Shown here: positions 10,141 to 19,600 of the stretch, piece by piece | Position numbering within the stretch: position 1 is the first letter of the stretch | Layout: every line of letters starts with the position of its first letter | NCBI RefSeq assembly: GCF_047663525.1 | Contig: NC_092588.1 | Location: 146,709,501 to 146,773,500, forward strand | Origin: Anas platyrhynchos | Lineage: Eukaryota > Chordata > Aves > Anseriformes > Anatidae | DNA: 64,000 nucleotides | Direction of reading: 5' to 3' | The notes under the pieces: generated by a model | Told to the model about the DNA's origin: nothing | Seen by the model: only the letters and a program-made list of their open reading frames with translations | The model's database searches: none | Position numbers and translations under genes: made by a program

Positions 10141-11620
10141 AGGTGCATGCTTGGTAGCTACACTTCCCTCCAAACAAGCTTGCATTTGGAAAGCTTCTGG
10201 CATGGCTTGAAGGCTTTTGGATACCTCCAGAGAGAGATCCAGTTCTGGATAGCAGCCACAGATTCCTCCAGGGAAGGTAAGTGAGGACTGTTGTCTCTTC
10301 AGGAGGTAGGTCCCTGCCAGGTGCCAGGTAACTACCCTTGCCTCCTCCCAGGCATGCATTTAAAAATTTTCAATAACTCTATGGTGCTTCGCTACCTCCT
10401 GAGAGAGGTTTGGTTCTGGATAGCAGCCCCACATACCTCCAGAGCAGATAACTGAGAATTTTATTTTCTCATGACTCTGTGTTCCAGCATCTAATTGTGG
10501 GCCATCTGAAAGGTGCACAAATAGTGGTGATCAGGGACTTGACTCCTGCCAGGCATTTTGCAGTGTGTTCCTTACCGACTTGCAGGGAGAGGGAGTGTCA
10601 TGCAGCATCCAGAAGAGCTCCACGGCAGGGGTATTGAGAAGAGCCCTCTTGTCCTTCTGTGGAGGAAGAAGGAATACCGGGATTTAGAAATGGTACCAGG
10701 GACCCAGTAAAAGAGGGTTTCTTTACTTCTGGATAGTGGTCCCAGATTCCTCCAGGGCAGGTAGCGGAGAGCTCTTGTCCATTCTAAAGGTAGGTCTGTG
10801 CTTGGTAGTTCCCCTTGTGTCCACCCAGGCATGCATTTGTAACATTTTTTGGATAACTCTATGGCTTTTGTCTACCTCCTGGGAGAGGTTTGGTTCTGGA
10901 AAGCAGCCCCACATTTCTCCAGGGCTGGTACCAGAGAACTTCTGTCTCTTTAAGAGGTAGTTGCCTGCCCTGTGGCTACCCTTGCCTCCTTGCAAGCATG
11001 GCTAAGGCAGTATATCCGAGTTTTTGTTTACCTTCTGAGAGAGGTTTAGTTCTGGATAGCAGCCCCAGATTCCTCCAGGGTAGGTACTTGAGAAATTTTG
11101 TCTCTTTTGGAGGTAGGTCCATGCCTGGTAGCTACCCTTCCCTCCTCACAGGCATGCATGCATGTAGAATTTTTTTGGATAACTCTATGACTTTTGCCTA
11201 CCTCTTGGGAGCAGTTTGCTTCAGGATAGCAGCCCCGGATTTCTCCAGGGCTGGTACCAGAAACATATTTTCTCTAAGAGGTAGTTGCATGCCCTGTAGC
11301 TACCCTTGCCTCCTCCCAGGCATGGGTCTGTCAAGCGTTTCACATGCTGTGCAATACTCTTGGCAACATTCTTAGAGTGGTTTAGTTCGAGATAGCTCCC
11401 AGAGAGATAAAAGTTCTCATGTACCTGCCCTGGAGAAATCTGGGGCTGCTAAGTCCATGCCTGGTAGCTACCCTTGCCTCGTCCCAGGCATGGCTATGGC
11501 ATTACTTCGCATGCTATCCAATACTCTTGGCTACCTCCTGAGAGAGGTTTGGTTTTGGATAGCAGCCCCAGATTCCTCCTGGGCTGGTGCCATATATCTA
11601 TTTTCTCTTTTGTATGTAGG
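10141..11620 (+). repeat. tandem array, about 9 diverged units of ~145-180 bp
   Basis: Each unit has the order CTACCTCCTGAGAGAGGTT, TCTGGATAGCAGCCCCAGAT, CTCCAGGGCAGGTA, a 'gtctctttaagaggtag' block, 'ccatgcctggtagctaccc', 'ttgcctcctcccaggcatg' and a variable end. Approximate unit starts are 10,141 (second half only), 10,220, 10,391, 10,571, 10,716, 10,871, 11,027, 11,197, 11,364 and 11,531 (first half only). The unit ends fall into types. Type A ends 'ggataactctatggcttttg' (starts 10,220, 10,716, 11,027). Type B ends '...gcaatactcttggc' or similar (starts 11,197 and 11,364). The unit at 10,871 has its own end. Units at 10,391 and 10,571 are the most decayed. One unit contains an inverted sub-segment (11,402-11,450). 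Every unit has splice-like CAGGTA and pyrimidine-CAGG motifs by composition, but I infer no exon. Confidence 0.85.
11402..11450 (-). other. micro-inverted segment within an array unit
   Basis: In the unit beginning at 11,364, the part that should read 'agcagccccagatt...ctccagggcaggtac...gagaact...tctct' is present as its reverse complement. The flanks 'ttagttcgagata' on the left and 'gtccatgcctggtagctac' on the right stay in normal orientation. The reverse complement of 11,402-11,450 aligns almost base for base with the corresponding part of the unit at 11,027 (about 11,055-11,104). Confidence 0.85.
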
Positions 11621-11690
11621 TGCTGAGTGGTACTGTATGGCATGTGCAGGACACCGCGGGGTTCATCCCCAGTCATTAGGAGTTCATGAA
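11621..11690 (+). mobile_element. CR1 LINE reverse-transcriptase scrap, right of array
   Basis: This segment repeats the end of the left-hand CR1 scrap. Both read TGCTGAGTG, then a ggcatgt block, then an 'accgcggg' or 'cccgcggg' block, then CCCCAGTCA. The 65 aligned bases are about three-quarters identical by eye. After CCCCAGTCA it continues with 'ttcatgaaa', as the CR1 RT would, and then fades out. Confidence 0.65.
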
Positions 11691-12579
11691 ATTTAATTCC
11701 TGAAATTTAGGTAAACATTTCTTATTCCATTATAAGATGAGGCACTGAGTTTTGCAGGGATTTTTGCTTTGGATTTTTTCTTATTGGGCTTTCTGAAGGC
11801 ATTGAATGTTTTTTTCTTACAGCATTTTCCTGGAGACCTGGGCTAGAAGCTTTGCAAAGTGAACACTAAACTAAGCTAATCTAAGCAACAGAGCAAGAAG
11901 GAGAGAGAAAGGACAATCCATATGATATCAATTTCCAATCCCATCCACTTCCCATGCCGAGAAGCATTTCTGATGACAACAATTTGTCATCCCCTTAGCT
12001 CCCCATTCCATTCTCATTTTCCCATCCCGCCAGTTTCTAACCGTAAAGAGGAGTTTTGAAGAAAGGTGATTTTTAGAAGGGAAGGTGTGGGGCTGGTGGT
12101 GGTGGCCTTGGACACTGGTGTTTGTGCTGTCCCTCTAATGGCAGCCAGGGCCAGGACACACTGCCCAGGTAGAGCACTAAAGAGGGACAAGGGCAAGACA
12201 GAGGGAAAGGGCAGAGGAGCATGGCCGCAGAAGAAGCGGGTGCCAGCCAAGGTGTCTGTGGCTGCATCCTGAGTGTGCCTGTGCACTACAGGGACCATAG
12301 AGGAGTGGAGGTCTATGGGTAGCCAAACCTCTTGGCTATAGCCATGTCCTTTTCCTGATGCCAGAAGTGCCCGGGGCTCTGACTGGGGAAAAGCCAAAGG
12401 GGGTGCTGGGGTGAGCTGTGGGGCCCTGGGCTCACCTGCAGGGCCACAGCCCTGGGACGATCAGGAGCCAACTGCTGTACCTGCCATGGTGCCTGGAGAG
12501 TGGGGCACAAGGGGTTCATTCCCAACGGCCAGCATTCCGACCAACCCCTCACCCCTCGACAGCAGGCTTGTGATGATTT
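11691..12579. other. unassigned, partly GC-rich stretch
   Basis: GC content rises again between about 12,060 and 12,560. Overlapping frames of up to 127 codons (minus, 12,014-12,397) are low-complexity Pro/Ser/Leu-rich and show no domain. Short 'cccatcc' and 'ttcccat' words at 11,938-12,028 resemble the minisatellite that starts at 12,580, so that repeat may once have been longer. Confidence 0.45.
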
Positions 12580-12840
12580 AATTTTGGGTACCCAAACAGG
12601 CTTCCCATCTCAAGGATTTCCCAGCCCAAGGAGGATTTCCCAGCTCAGGGAGGATTTTCCTTGCCCAGGACATATTCCCATCCCAAGGATCACCTAGCTC
12701 AAGTAACTTCCCATAGCTAATGGTGATTTCCTACCCCAATGATTTCCCATCCCAGTGGTGATTTTCTCTTCCCACAATGACTTCTCTTCCAAACAACTTC
12801 CCATCACAACCATTTTTTCCTATCCCAGTGAAACGATGTT
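12580..12840 (+). repeat. degenerate ~20-bp minisatellite
   Basis: The region is built from loosely repeated words of the form GATTTCCCA(T/G)CCCAAGG. Clear examples are 'aggatttcccagcccaagg', 'aggatttcccagctcaggg', 'ttcccatcccaagg', 'atttcctaccccaatg' and 'atttcccatcccagtgg'. Spacing varies between about 15 and 25 bp and copies differ strongly, so the array is old. It has no coding content. Confidence 0.8.
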
Positions 12841-13239
12841 TATAAAACACCAACTATGTAATATAGTAAGCTGAAGGGATATCTGAAATTGCTAAATTGT
12901 TGTATTGGCCTCATGTGATAAGCCTCAATGCTAGCTACAAAATCAAGGCTGAAGAAGGAAGACAGTGCCCAAAGTAGAAGTCAAACAACTGAATTAGCTG
13001 AGTTTGAAGAAAATCAAAACTGCTGAAGTGGTAAACAACAGAACATGTGCAGAACAGAAAGGAGAAAAGTACAAGGTGAAGAAGACTATGAGCCTTCATC
13101 AGAAAGAGCTCAAAGTGTGACAATCAGAGGGTACTGTGTATGTGAAAGTAGGAGGGACAATATAATAATTAGTTCTCAAAAACATTAATATAAATCCTGC
13201 CCTTTCTTGGAAAATTGAATTAATATGTATGTCACCACA
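12841..13239. other. AT-rich spacer
   Basis: This is about 400 bp of A-rich sequence with no recognised gene or repeat. Confidence 0.6.
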
Positions 13240-13840
13240 CCATACCTCTGTCTTGCAAGAGGAGCTCGACAGGCTGCGAAGCATCCAGAAATCTGAAGAA
13301 GAGACTGATGCTTGGTATCAAGCACTGGCACATGCTAAGCAACAGCCCTTCCTTAAGTCCTGTCAATGGACTGGTAAAGGAGCCTCTAACCCTGAATTGC
13401 CACAATTCATGAACTCATGAGACAAGGGAAGCTGGACAATTGTCTCTGCTTGGAGCAGGAGGAGGAATCTCTCCATTGCCCCTGAAGTGCCTCTGCGCAG
13501 TATGTGTGATGCTCTGGGGCAAAAAAAAAAAAAAAAAAAAAAAAAAAGGAGAAAAGGAGAGAATAATAAAAACAAAAAATGGTAATGTTCAAGCCCTAGG
13601 AAAGAGCAACAGTATAAACATGGACCAGCAAACCTGGTGTATAAGAATCAGTGCTACAAAAAAAGCGCAAAGGGACAAAGGGTGCTGGTGATTGGAGACT
13701 CCACTCTGAGAGGCACTGAAGCGCCCATCTGCCACCCAGCCAATCTCTCTCAAGAAGTTTGCTGCCTGCCTATGACCCACATATGTGACATGACAAAGCA
13801 GCTACCAAATTTGTTTAAGCCACAGGACTACTGTCCACTT
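13240..13840 (+). pseudogene. CR1 ORF1 fragment (coiled coil and esterase start)
   Basis: The plus strand encodes LQEELDRLRSIQKSEEETDA at about 13,250-13,309, a coiled-coil end very like LRSIRESEREID in the next CR1 copy. After a 27-nt poly(A) (13,521-13,547) and an A-rich part, it reads VLVIGDSTLRGTEAPI at about 13,682-13,729. That is the first block of the SGNH-type esterase in CR1 ORF1, with its GDS serine motif. The frame is lost by about 13,840. This is a separate element from the following CR1, because the coiled coil and GDS block recur there in the same order. Confidence 0.75.
13521..13547. repeat. poly(A) run, 27 nt, inside CR1 ORF1 relic
   Basis: Twenty-seven A residues interrupt the ORF1 relic between its coiled coil and esterase block. 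It may be an expansion of an A-rich codon stretch or the scar of a small insertion. Confidence 0.9.
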
Positions 13841-13879
13841 GCTGAGGTGATTGGCTCCAAGGCAGACTTGTTCTGCAGT

Positions 13880-14232
13880 GGAGCAGGGGATTGAGGCGGG
13901 CAGGGTTTGTTTTCTGGTATCAAGGCCACTCAAAGCAGCCAAGGGAGCTGCCAGGACCTGGAAGCCCTCGAGAGGGAGGCTGACAAGGTATAGGCAGAGC
14001 CAGCAGTGCCCCCTCCCTGGCTGTTCAAAAGCAGCCCCTAGGGAGCATGAGCAACCAGGAGCACGACAACCAGGGCAGGCGAACAGGGCGTGGTGTGTCA
14101 GAAGGGTGTGGCGTGTCAGAAGGGCATGGTACGGCAGTTCACATGGCAGTTCATGCAGGGAGGGCCCCTCACCGCTCTTTTGCAGTGGTCTTTCCCATTG
14201 GTACTTGTAACATGCTTGCAAAGAGCCTGGCC
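13880..14232 (+). promoter_or_regulatory. CR1 5' untranslated leader
   Basis: This GC-rich region directly precedes the ORF1 start. It includes a duplicated 'gtgtcagaagg' word (about 14,096-14,123) and ends in 'cagtggtctttcccattggtacttgtaac' upstream of the ORF1 Met at 14,233. In CR1 this interval acts as 5'UTR and internal promoter. Promoter activity here is inferred from position only. Confidence 0.6.
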
Positions 14233-15345
14233 ATGGTATCAACCAGGCAGAAAACCATGGACTCCACATCTCTTGCGGCCTCTCCAGCCACAGCCGCTGA
14301 TGTGGCTACTCAGACAGAGGTCTCAGGAAAACACATCACAGTCCAGGTCTTGGGCTGCAGGGTGTGCCTGAGTCTTCTGTCGGTATCCAACAGCAGCAGT
14401 GAAGGGTATGCCTCTGGGAGGTGTGCCCAGGTTGAAGAGCTGCTCAAACAGGTAGCGGAGCTTTGGGAGCAGGTGAGCAGGCTCAGGAGCATCAGGGAGT
14501 CAGAGAGGGAAATTGACTGGTGGAGGTGTCCTCTACCCTCTCTGAGACAGACTCATGAACCTGCCACAGCACAAGTGTCTCTTCCTATGCAGAATACAAA
14601 AGTTCCCTCATCCCGCCAGGCAGTAGGAAGGGACCTAAGACAAGGGGGAAATGGAGACACGTTCCTGTTCGGGGTGGTAGGCGAGTCCTGTCCCTGCCCA
14701 CTTCACCTTCTCATCTACCCTTATGTAACAGGTACGAGGCTCTAGAACACAACAGTCAGAACAACGTAGACAAAAGCATGTCCCAGTTGGAGCGGGTGCC
14801 TAAGGCAAGGCAACCTACCCCCCGTATTGCTATATCTTCTGTCAAGAAAGAAAGAAGGGTTATCATCATGGGGGACTCCCTTCTGAAAGGGACAGAAGGC
14901 CCAATATGCCGACTGGACCCAACCCAAAGGGAATCTGTTGGCTCCCTAGGGCTCAGGTGAGAGACTTCGCCAAGAAAGTCAAGCACCTGGTACGGCCCAC
15001 TGACTAGTATCCGCTACTGGTCTTTCAGGCTGGTAATGATGAGGTAATAAGGAGAAGTCCAAGAGGGACTTTAGGGCTTTAGGGCAACTAGTTAAAGCTT
15101 CAGGGGCACAGGTTGTGTTTGCCTCTGTCCTTCCGATAGGGGGGATCGATGCTGACAAGCAGACTCATCACATTAATATGTGGCTTCGGGAGTGGTGCAA
15201 CTGGCAGAACTTTGGGTTTTTCGATCATGGGAAGGTCTATGCGACACCAGGCCTGCTGGCACCAGATGGGATGCGCCTCTCTCAGAGGGGGATTAAGATT
15301 TTTTCTCAGGAGTTGGCAGGGCTGATAGATAGGGTTTTAGACTAG
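14233..15345 (+). pseudogene. CR1 ORF1 (RNA-binding/esterase protein), broken
   Basis: In CR1, ORF1 binds element RNA and carries an esterase. I start it at MVSTRQKTMDS because CR1 ORF1 typically begins with an MVSTR-like sequence; the open frame itself extends further upstream into the leader. In order: a DVATQTE motif, a Cys pair (GCRVC, about 14,355-14,370), a second Cys (GRCAQ) leading into a heptad coiled coil ending LRSIRESEREID (about 14,483-14,518), a frame change near 14,745, the esterase serine block MGDSLLKGTE (14,869-14,898), another frame change, and the esterase end (15,115-15,345) with DHGKVYATPGL and DGMRLSQRG. The catalytic Asp-x-x-His position reads DGMR, so the histidine is replaced by Arg. 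The copy at 31.57 kb keeps DGSHL. Confidence 0.85.
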
Positions 15346-15479
15346 AGTTGAAGGGGGAAAGGGATAAAACCAGGCACGCTAATGATGAGCTAAGGGATGG
15401 TGCACTAGAATCAGAGGGACTGTGTGCTAGTGAAGTCTTTTAGTCTGCTCCACAAGGTGCTGCGTGTAGGGAGGCGCAT

Positions 15480-15710
15480 TTGAAGTGCTTCTACACAAAC
15501 ACATGCAGTATGAGGAATAAAATGGATGAACTAGAAGTCTTGGCCCAGTCCCACAGCTATGACATCATCAGCATAAGCGAAACTTGGTGGGATGAGGCCT
15601 GTGGCTGGTGTGTCACAATAGATGATTACAGGCTCTTCAGGAGGGACAGGCAGGGTAGGTGAGGTCGGGGGAGTGGCAATGTATATGAAGGAGGGGCTAG
15701 ACTGTGTGGA
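15480..15710 (+). pseudogene. CR1 ORF2 endonuclease N-terminus, first copy
   Basis: This is the start of the APE-like endonuclease. LKCFYTNTCSMRNK carries the conserved Asn of block I, and ISISETWWDE carries the catalytic Glu of block II, followed by YRLFRRDRQGR. The frame breaks at the stop just after RQGR (15,660) but resumes with VAMYMKEGLDCVEL. Instead of continuing to block III, the sequence jumps back to another block I at 15,711. Confidence 0.85.
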
Positions 15711-16518
15711 ACTTCAAGTTGGCCTCTACACCAATGCACACAGCATGGGGAATAAGCAGGAGTTGGAAGCCATAGTGCAGTTAGAAAACTATGATCTAAT
15801 TGCTATCATGGAAGTGTGGTGGGACGAATCACACAACTGGAACACTGGAATGGAGGGCTACAAGCTTTACAGGAGGGATGGTCAGGGAAGGAAGGGTGGG
15901 GGAGTTGCCCTTTATGTTAAGAAATTGGTAGATTGTGAAGAGTTACCGCTGAGAAACAGCCATGAGCAGGTTGAGAATATGTGGGTAAAAATTAAGCATC
16001 AGACCAATAAAGGGCATCTTGTGGTTGGGGTCTACTACAGGCCACCTGATCAAGGGCAGCCTTTTGATGAAGCCTTGTAGTTCTAAATACAAAAAGCATT
16101 GTGCTAACAGGCTCTCATCCTGCTGGGGGATTTCAATCACACATGTCTGCCAAGAAAGCTACACAGCAGGCAGTAAACAATCCAGGAGACTCCTTGAGTG
16201 CATTAAGGCCAGCTTCCTCATCCAGGTATTAGACAAACCAACTAGAGGAGAAGTGTTTCTGAACCTGGTGCTCACCAATGTGGATGACCTCATTAAAGAG
16301 GTTAAGATTGAAGGCAGTCTGGGTTGCAGTGACCACACCCTGGTTGAATTTGTGATCTCAAGGGATGTGGGCCTGGCAAAGAGCAAATTCAGAACCCTCA
16401 ACTTTATAAGAGTGAACTTCCAGTTATACAAAGAATTAGTGGATGAGATCCTGTGGGACACTGTCCTTAGGGAAAGAAGATCTGATCAGAGCTGGCAACT
16501 CTTCAAGGATTTTTTTTA
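15711..16518 (+). pseudogene. CR1 ORF2 endonuclease, second copy, to end of domain
   Basis: A second block I (VGLYTNAHSMGNKQ) follows directly, then IAIMEVWWDESHNW (catalytic Glu kept), YKLYRRDGQGRKGGGVALYV and VVGVYYRPPDQG. After a frame change near 16,080 come LLGDFNHT (catalytic Asp and Asn, about 16,119-16,142), RRLLECI, PTRGEVFLNLVLTN and GCSDHTLVEF (the Asp-His block, about 16,321-16,350). The linker ends with QSWQLFKDFF and a stop at 16,517-16,519. All endonuclease catalytic blocks can be read, but not in one frame. Confidence 0.88.
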
Positions 16519-16565
16519 GAGCTCAAGAGCTCTCCATCCCCATGTGGGGGGATCCCCACGTTTAG

Positions 16566-16698
16566 ACTACACATTACGTCAAAATTCTTCACTGTAAGGG
16601 TAGTGAGTCACTGGAACAGGTTGCCAAGAGAAGTTGTAGATGCCCCGTCTCTGGAGGTGTTCAAAGGCAGGCTGGATGAGGCCATGAACAATCTGATC
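16566..16698 (+). mobile_element. CR1 3'UTR piece joined to the endonuclease
   Basis: The segment reads 'ttcttcactgtaagggtagt', 'tggaacaggttgcc', 'gtagatgccccgtctctgg' and 'caggctggatgaggcc', like 7,770-7,870 and 38,210-38,310. It joins the end of the endonuclease through a 45-bp palindromic spacer, so more than 1.5 kb of CR1 (RT and ORF2 C-terminus) is missing between them. Confidence 0.85.
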
Positions 16699-19600
16699 CT
16701 TTTTTTTTTTTTTTGAGTACATCTTGTACTTTGTAGGGTCATTGTGGGATTGAAGATCTCCATCATGTTTTGAACACTGCAATTAAAAAATAATAATAAA
16801 GGTTTATTCAGAGGAACTTCATAACTTCTTACTTCACAAGTTTGACAATGAAGATTTTTGTGATGCAGATGTTGCAAACATAGAAACCCTGTTTAAAAGT
16901 CAAACTTTGATTACTTGATTGCAACAATGGGCCAAAAAGTGTGGGAGATATCAAGGAATTAGTCTTCTCCCTTGATCACATAGGGAGTGCTGTTTATAAT
17001 TACAATTACTACACTCTACTGATTGCAGAGTAAGTTCCTGAACAGCATTGATAGCTAGACCAGGGCTAACCACATGACACCTACCAGAAGAAAATAAATA
17101 TAAAAGCATTGTGTTCTTTTAAAGGAATGGCACAGCAGCTGGGCATAGTTCTTCCTTGTTATTTTTTCCTTGCAATAAATTAATAAGCTTAGAAAGAATG
17201 TCTTATGTCTTCCTGTCTCATACATGTTTTGAATTATTGAATCCATACACAATCACAGCACTTGCACATGCAATTTACTGTGCAGTCATATAAAGGTTTC
17301 TTTGTTTACTAGTTAGTGTAAACATGAAAATTGCAACATATATATATATAATGCAATTGACACAAAGAGAATAACAGAAATATGCAAAAAAGTCAAGTTC
17401 AACTGATAAGCCCATCTTCAAAGCCAGAGGGAAGCCAAATTTGTGTTTCTGTTTTGTTTTGTTTTGTTTTCTAAAGATACTTGCACCATTGAAATGGGTG
17501 GGCAAGTATGGCAGAGGATGAGACGTGTAAAAATCTAGCAGCCTACATCAGCAGTAAATTTAAAACAGAGCTATCTGTTTTTTGACTTTTTAAGTGATGA
17601 AACATGACATAGCAATTATGTTAGTATTTTAAGGGGTATGTTAGTATTTTGGGGGAGTAAAAAAAAAAAGAAAAGAAAAAAAAACATTATTGAAATATAA
17701 ATCTTCACTAGTTAATACCTCTATAAAAGTGTGAAATAAATAAATATATATATATAAATGAAATCCTGCTTCTTATTGAATTCTATAAACTGTCATTTAT
17801 GTCAGTAATAATGGAATTGTGCAGTCTTTACTTCACAGCATAATGCTTTGGTTCTTCAGGGATATATTTCACTGTCAATTCACATTAGGCCATTAAAGCA
17901 AAAAGAGCCTTCCTAACTTTGGATGGAAAATAAATTTTACTGTTGTTTCTATGACTAACATAAAATAAAGAATTTTTCTTTGAAAATTGGTCCATTTTTT
18001 TATCACTGATTGATATTCTGCACCACATAACTGGCCCAATGCACAAAGGGTCCAATTTTTGTCTTTTTGTGATAATGTCACATTCATGAACCGTTTGTGA
18101 TATGTCAGTCTTCTGCCTTTCTTCTCATGAGCATCTCAGTTCCTCTTGTCTCAAGAGGGAACACAAAACCACCAATTATTTGAACTCCAAAGAAGAATAG
18201 AACTAAATGCTAGCCTCTGATGATCAGTTAAGGCTTCTCCTGAATTCAGTATTGCATATTTGTATATATCATTTCTGCTATTGAAAATGCTGAGTGAGCT
18301 AAATGAACTTAAATATTTTGTTTTTATCTCAGTATGTTTTGGAAGGTTTTATTTAACATTCTTTTCATACATTTTGAATCATAAATATTCTGTTATTTAT
18401 TTTAGTAGTCATTAAAGCCTCATAAATGTAATAACGATAACAGGACTTGACTCATGACTTTAAGGCTCATAAATTAAAATATCTTTTGACTCCTTTGTAG
18501 GATATCTGTTTCTTTAAATCACTACACCAAGTTTAATCGACTGTATATTTTTATCTGTTTTCTAAAAAAAAAAAAAAATTTCATGGGGCTGAGGAAAATG
18601 TGAATGAATAAATTAACACAAATAATTTCCTTCTAGGGAATATAGCAATTTTTTTTCTTGATGGTAATAATAGAACCAATATCCTTCTTGGACAATCACA
18701 TATATTAGGTGTATATCCTAAATTTACTGTATGTAGTTCTACTCCAAATTTTAAATGGAAATGAGCAATTGAATTTTATGTTTGTAATTTTTTGGTCTCA
18801 TGTATAGCTTTAGAGAGAATTTATTGTGCAGTGTGTGAAATGAAGTTTGCTTTACCAATATAGTAAAAGTAAACCTCGTTAAATTATTCATTGTCAAAAT
18901 ATTTAGTTGAAAATGTAGCCCTTTTCATATTAATTAATCATAGACACAGTGGTCCTAATTTCTAAAATATATGAACTTGCCCTAATTCCCCATTTTGTTA
19001 TACAAGCAGTAGGTGGATGTTCTGAAATAGAAGAATATAGGTATGGTAGTATAAAATTAAAGAATTAATAAACAGAAAGTAATGATTTTTGTTCATTAGA
19101 ACTTTCTAAATAATGCTCATTGAACACATAAGTAGTTTGCAGACTTTAATAACAAAGCTTGCAAACTGGGGCTTTTGGTTAGGGTGGCTGTTCATTTTTT
19201 TCATAGTGTCTGTTCCACCCTATGGTTTATTTTTTATATAAGATACATTTTAAAGATAGAAAGAAGCCATTAGGTCCCTTGCATTTTCTTTGCAGAAACA
19301 TGTGTGAGCCAGTTTTTACACCATATACAGAGAGAGAATGTAGTCTGTTATTTACTTACTGTTGGCATATTTCATATATAATCTCAGCAGTTGTACCTCA
19401 TATGCTTAGCTGTCAACACTTTAATGAAACATTCAGTAGATCAAATTCTGTCTGTACCTTAGCATACATGCTAAACAAAGGATTGAATCTGCATCAGTTT
19501 TGCTTGTAAAATATGGACATTTTTTCCTCTTCTTATTATTATTAAAGTAAAATGAAAGCTACTTAAATTCAAGGAACTTAACATCATAGAAATAAAACAG

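Larger units (their letters stand above)
13880..16698 (+). mobile_element. CR1 LINE keeping its 5' leader, RT deleted
   Basis: Reading along the plus strand, the element contains a GC-rich 5' leader (13,880-14,232), ORF1 (14,233-15,345), a short inter-ORF spacer, two consecutive ORF2 endonuclease starts (15,480 and 15,711), the rest of the endonuclease to 16,518, a short palindromic junction and a CR1 3'UTR piece (16,566-16,698). The whole reverse transcriptase and ORF2 C-terminus are missing. No octamer tail is left, and a poly(T) run (16,699-16,714) follows directly. CR1 copies are almost always 5'-truncated, so a preserved leader is uncommon. Many stops and frameshifts show it is dead. Confidence 0.85.

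Noticed and set aside
10890-11375. 161-codon frame as a genuine gene
   Set aside because: It lies entirely within the tandem array and crosses unit boundaries. Openness is explained by repetition of a stop-poor unit, and neighbouring units are closed in this frame.
10141-11620. CRISPR array
   Set aside because: The units are long, diverged and directly adjacent, with no short identical repeats alternating with unique spacers, and the genome is eukaryotic.
13402-13691. Frames rich in Lys or Phe flanking the poly(A) at 13,521
   Set aside because: They are translations of a homopolymer run within a CR1 relic.
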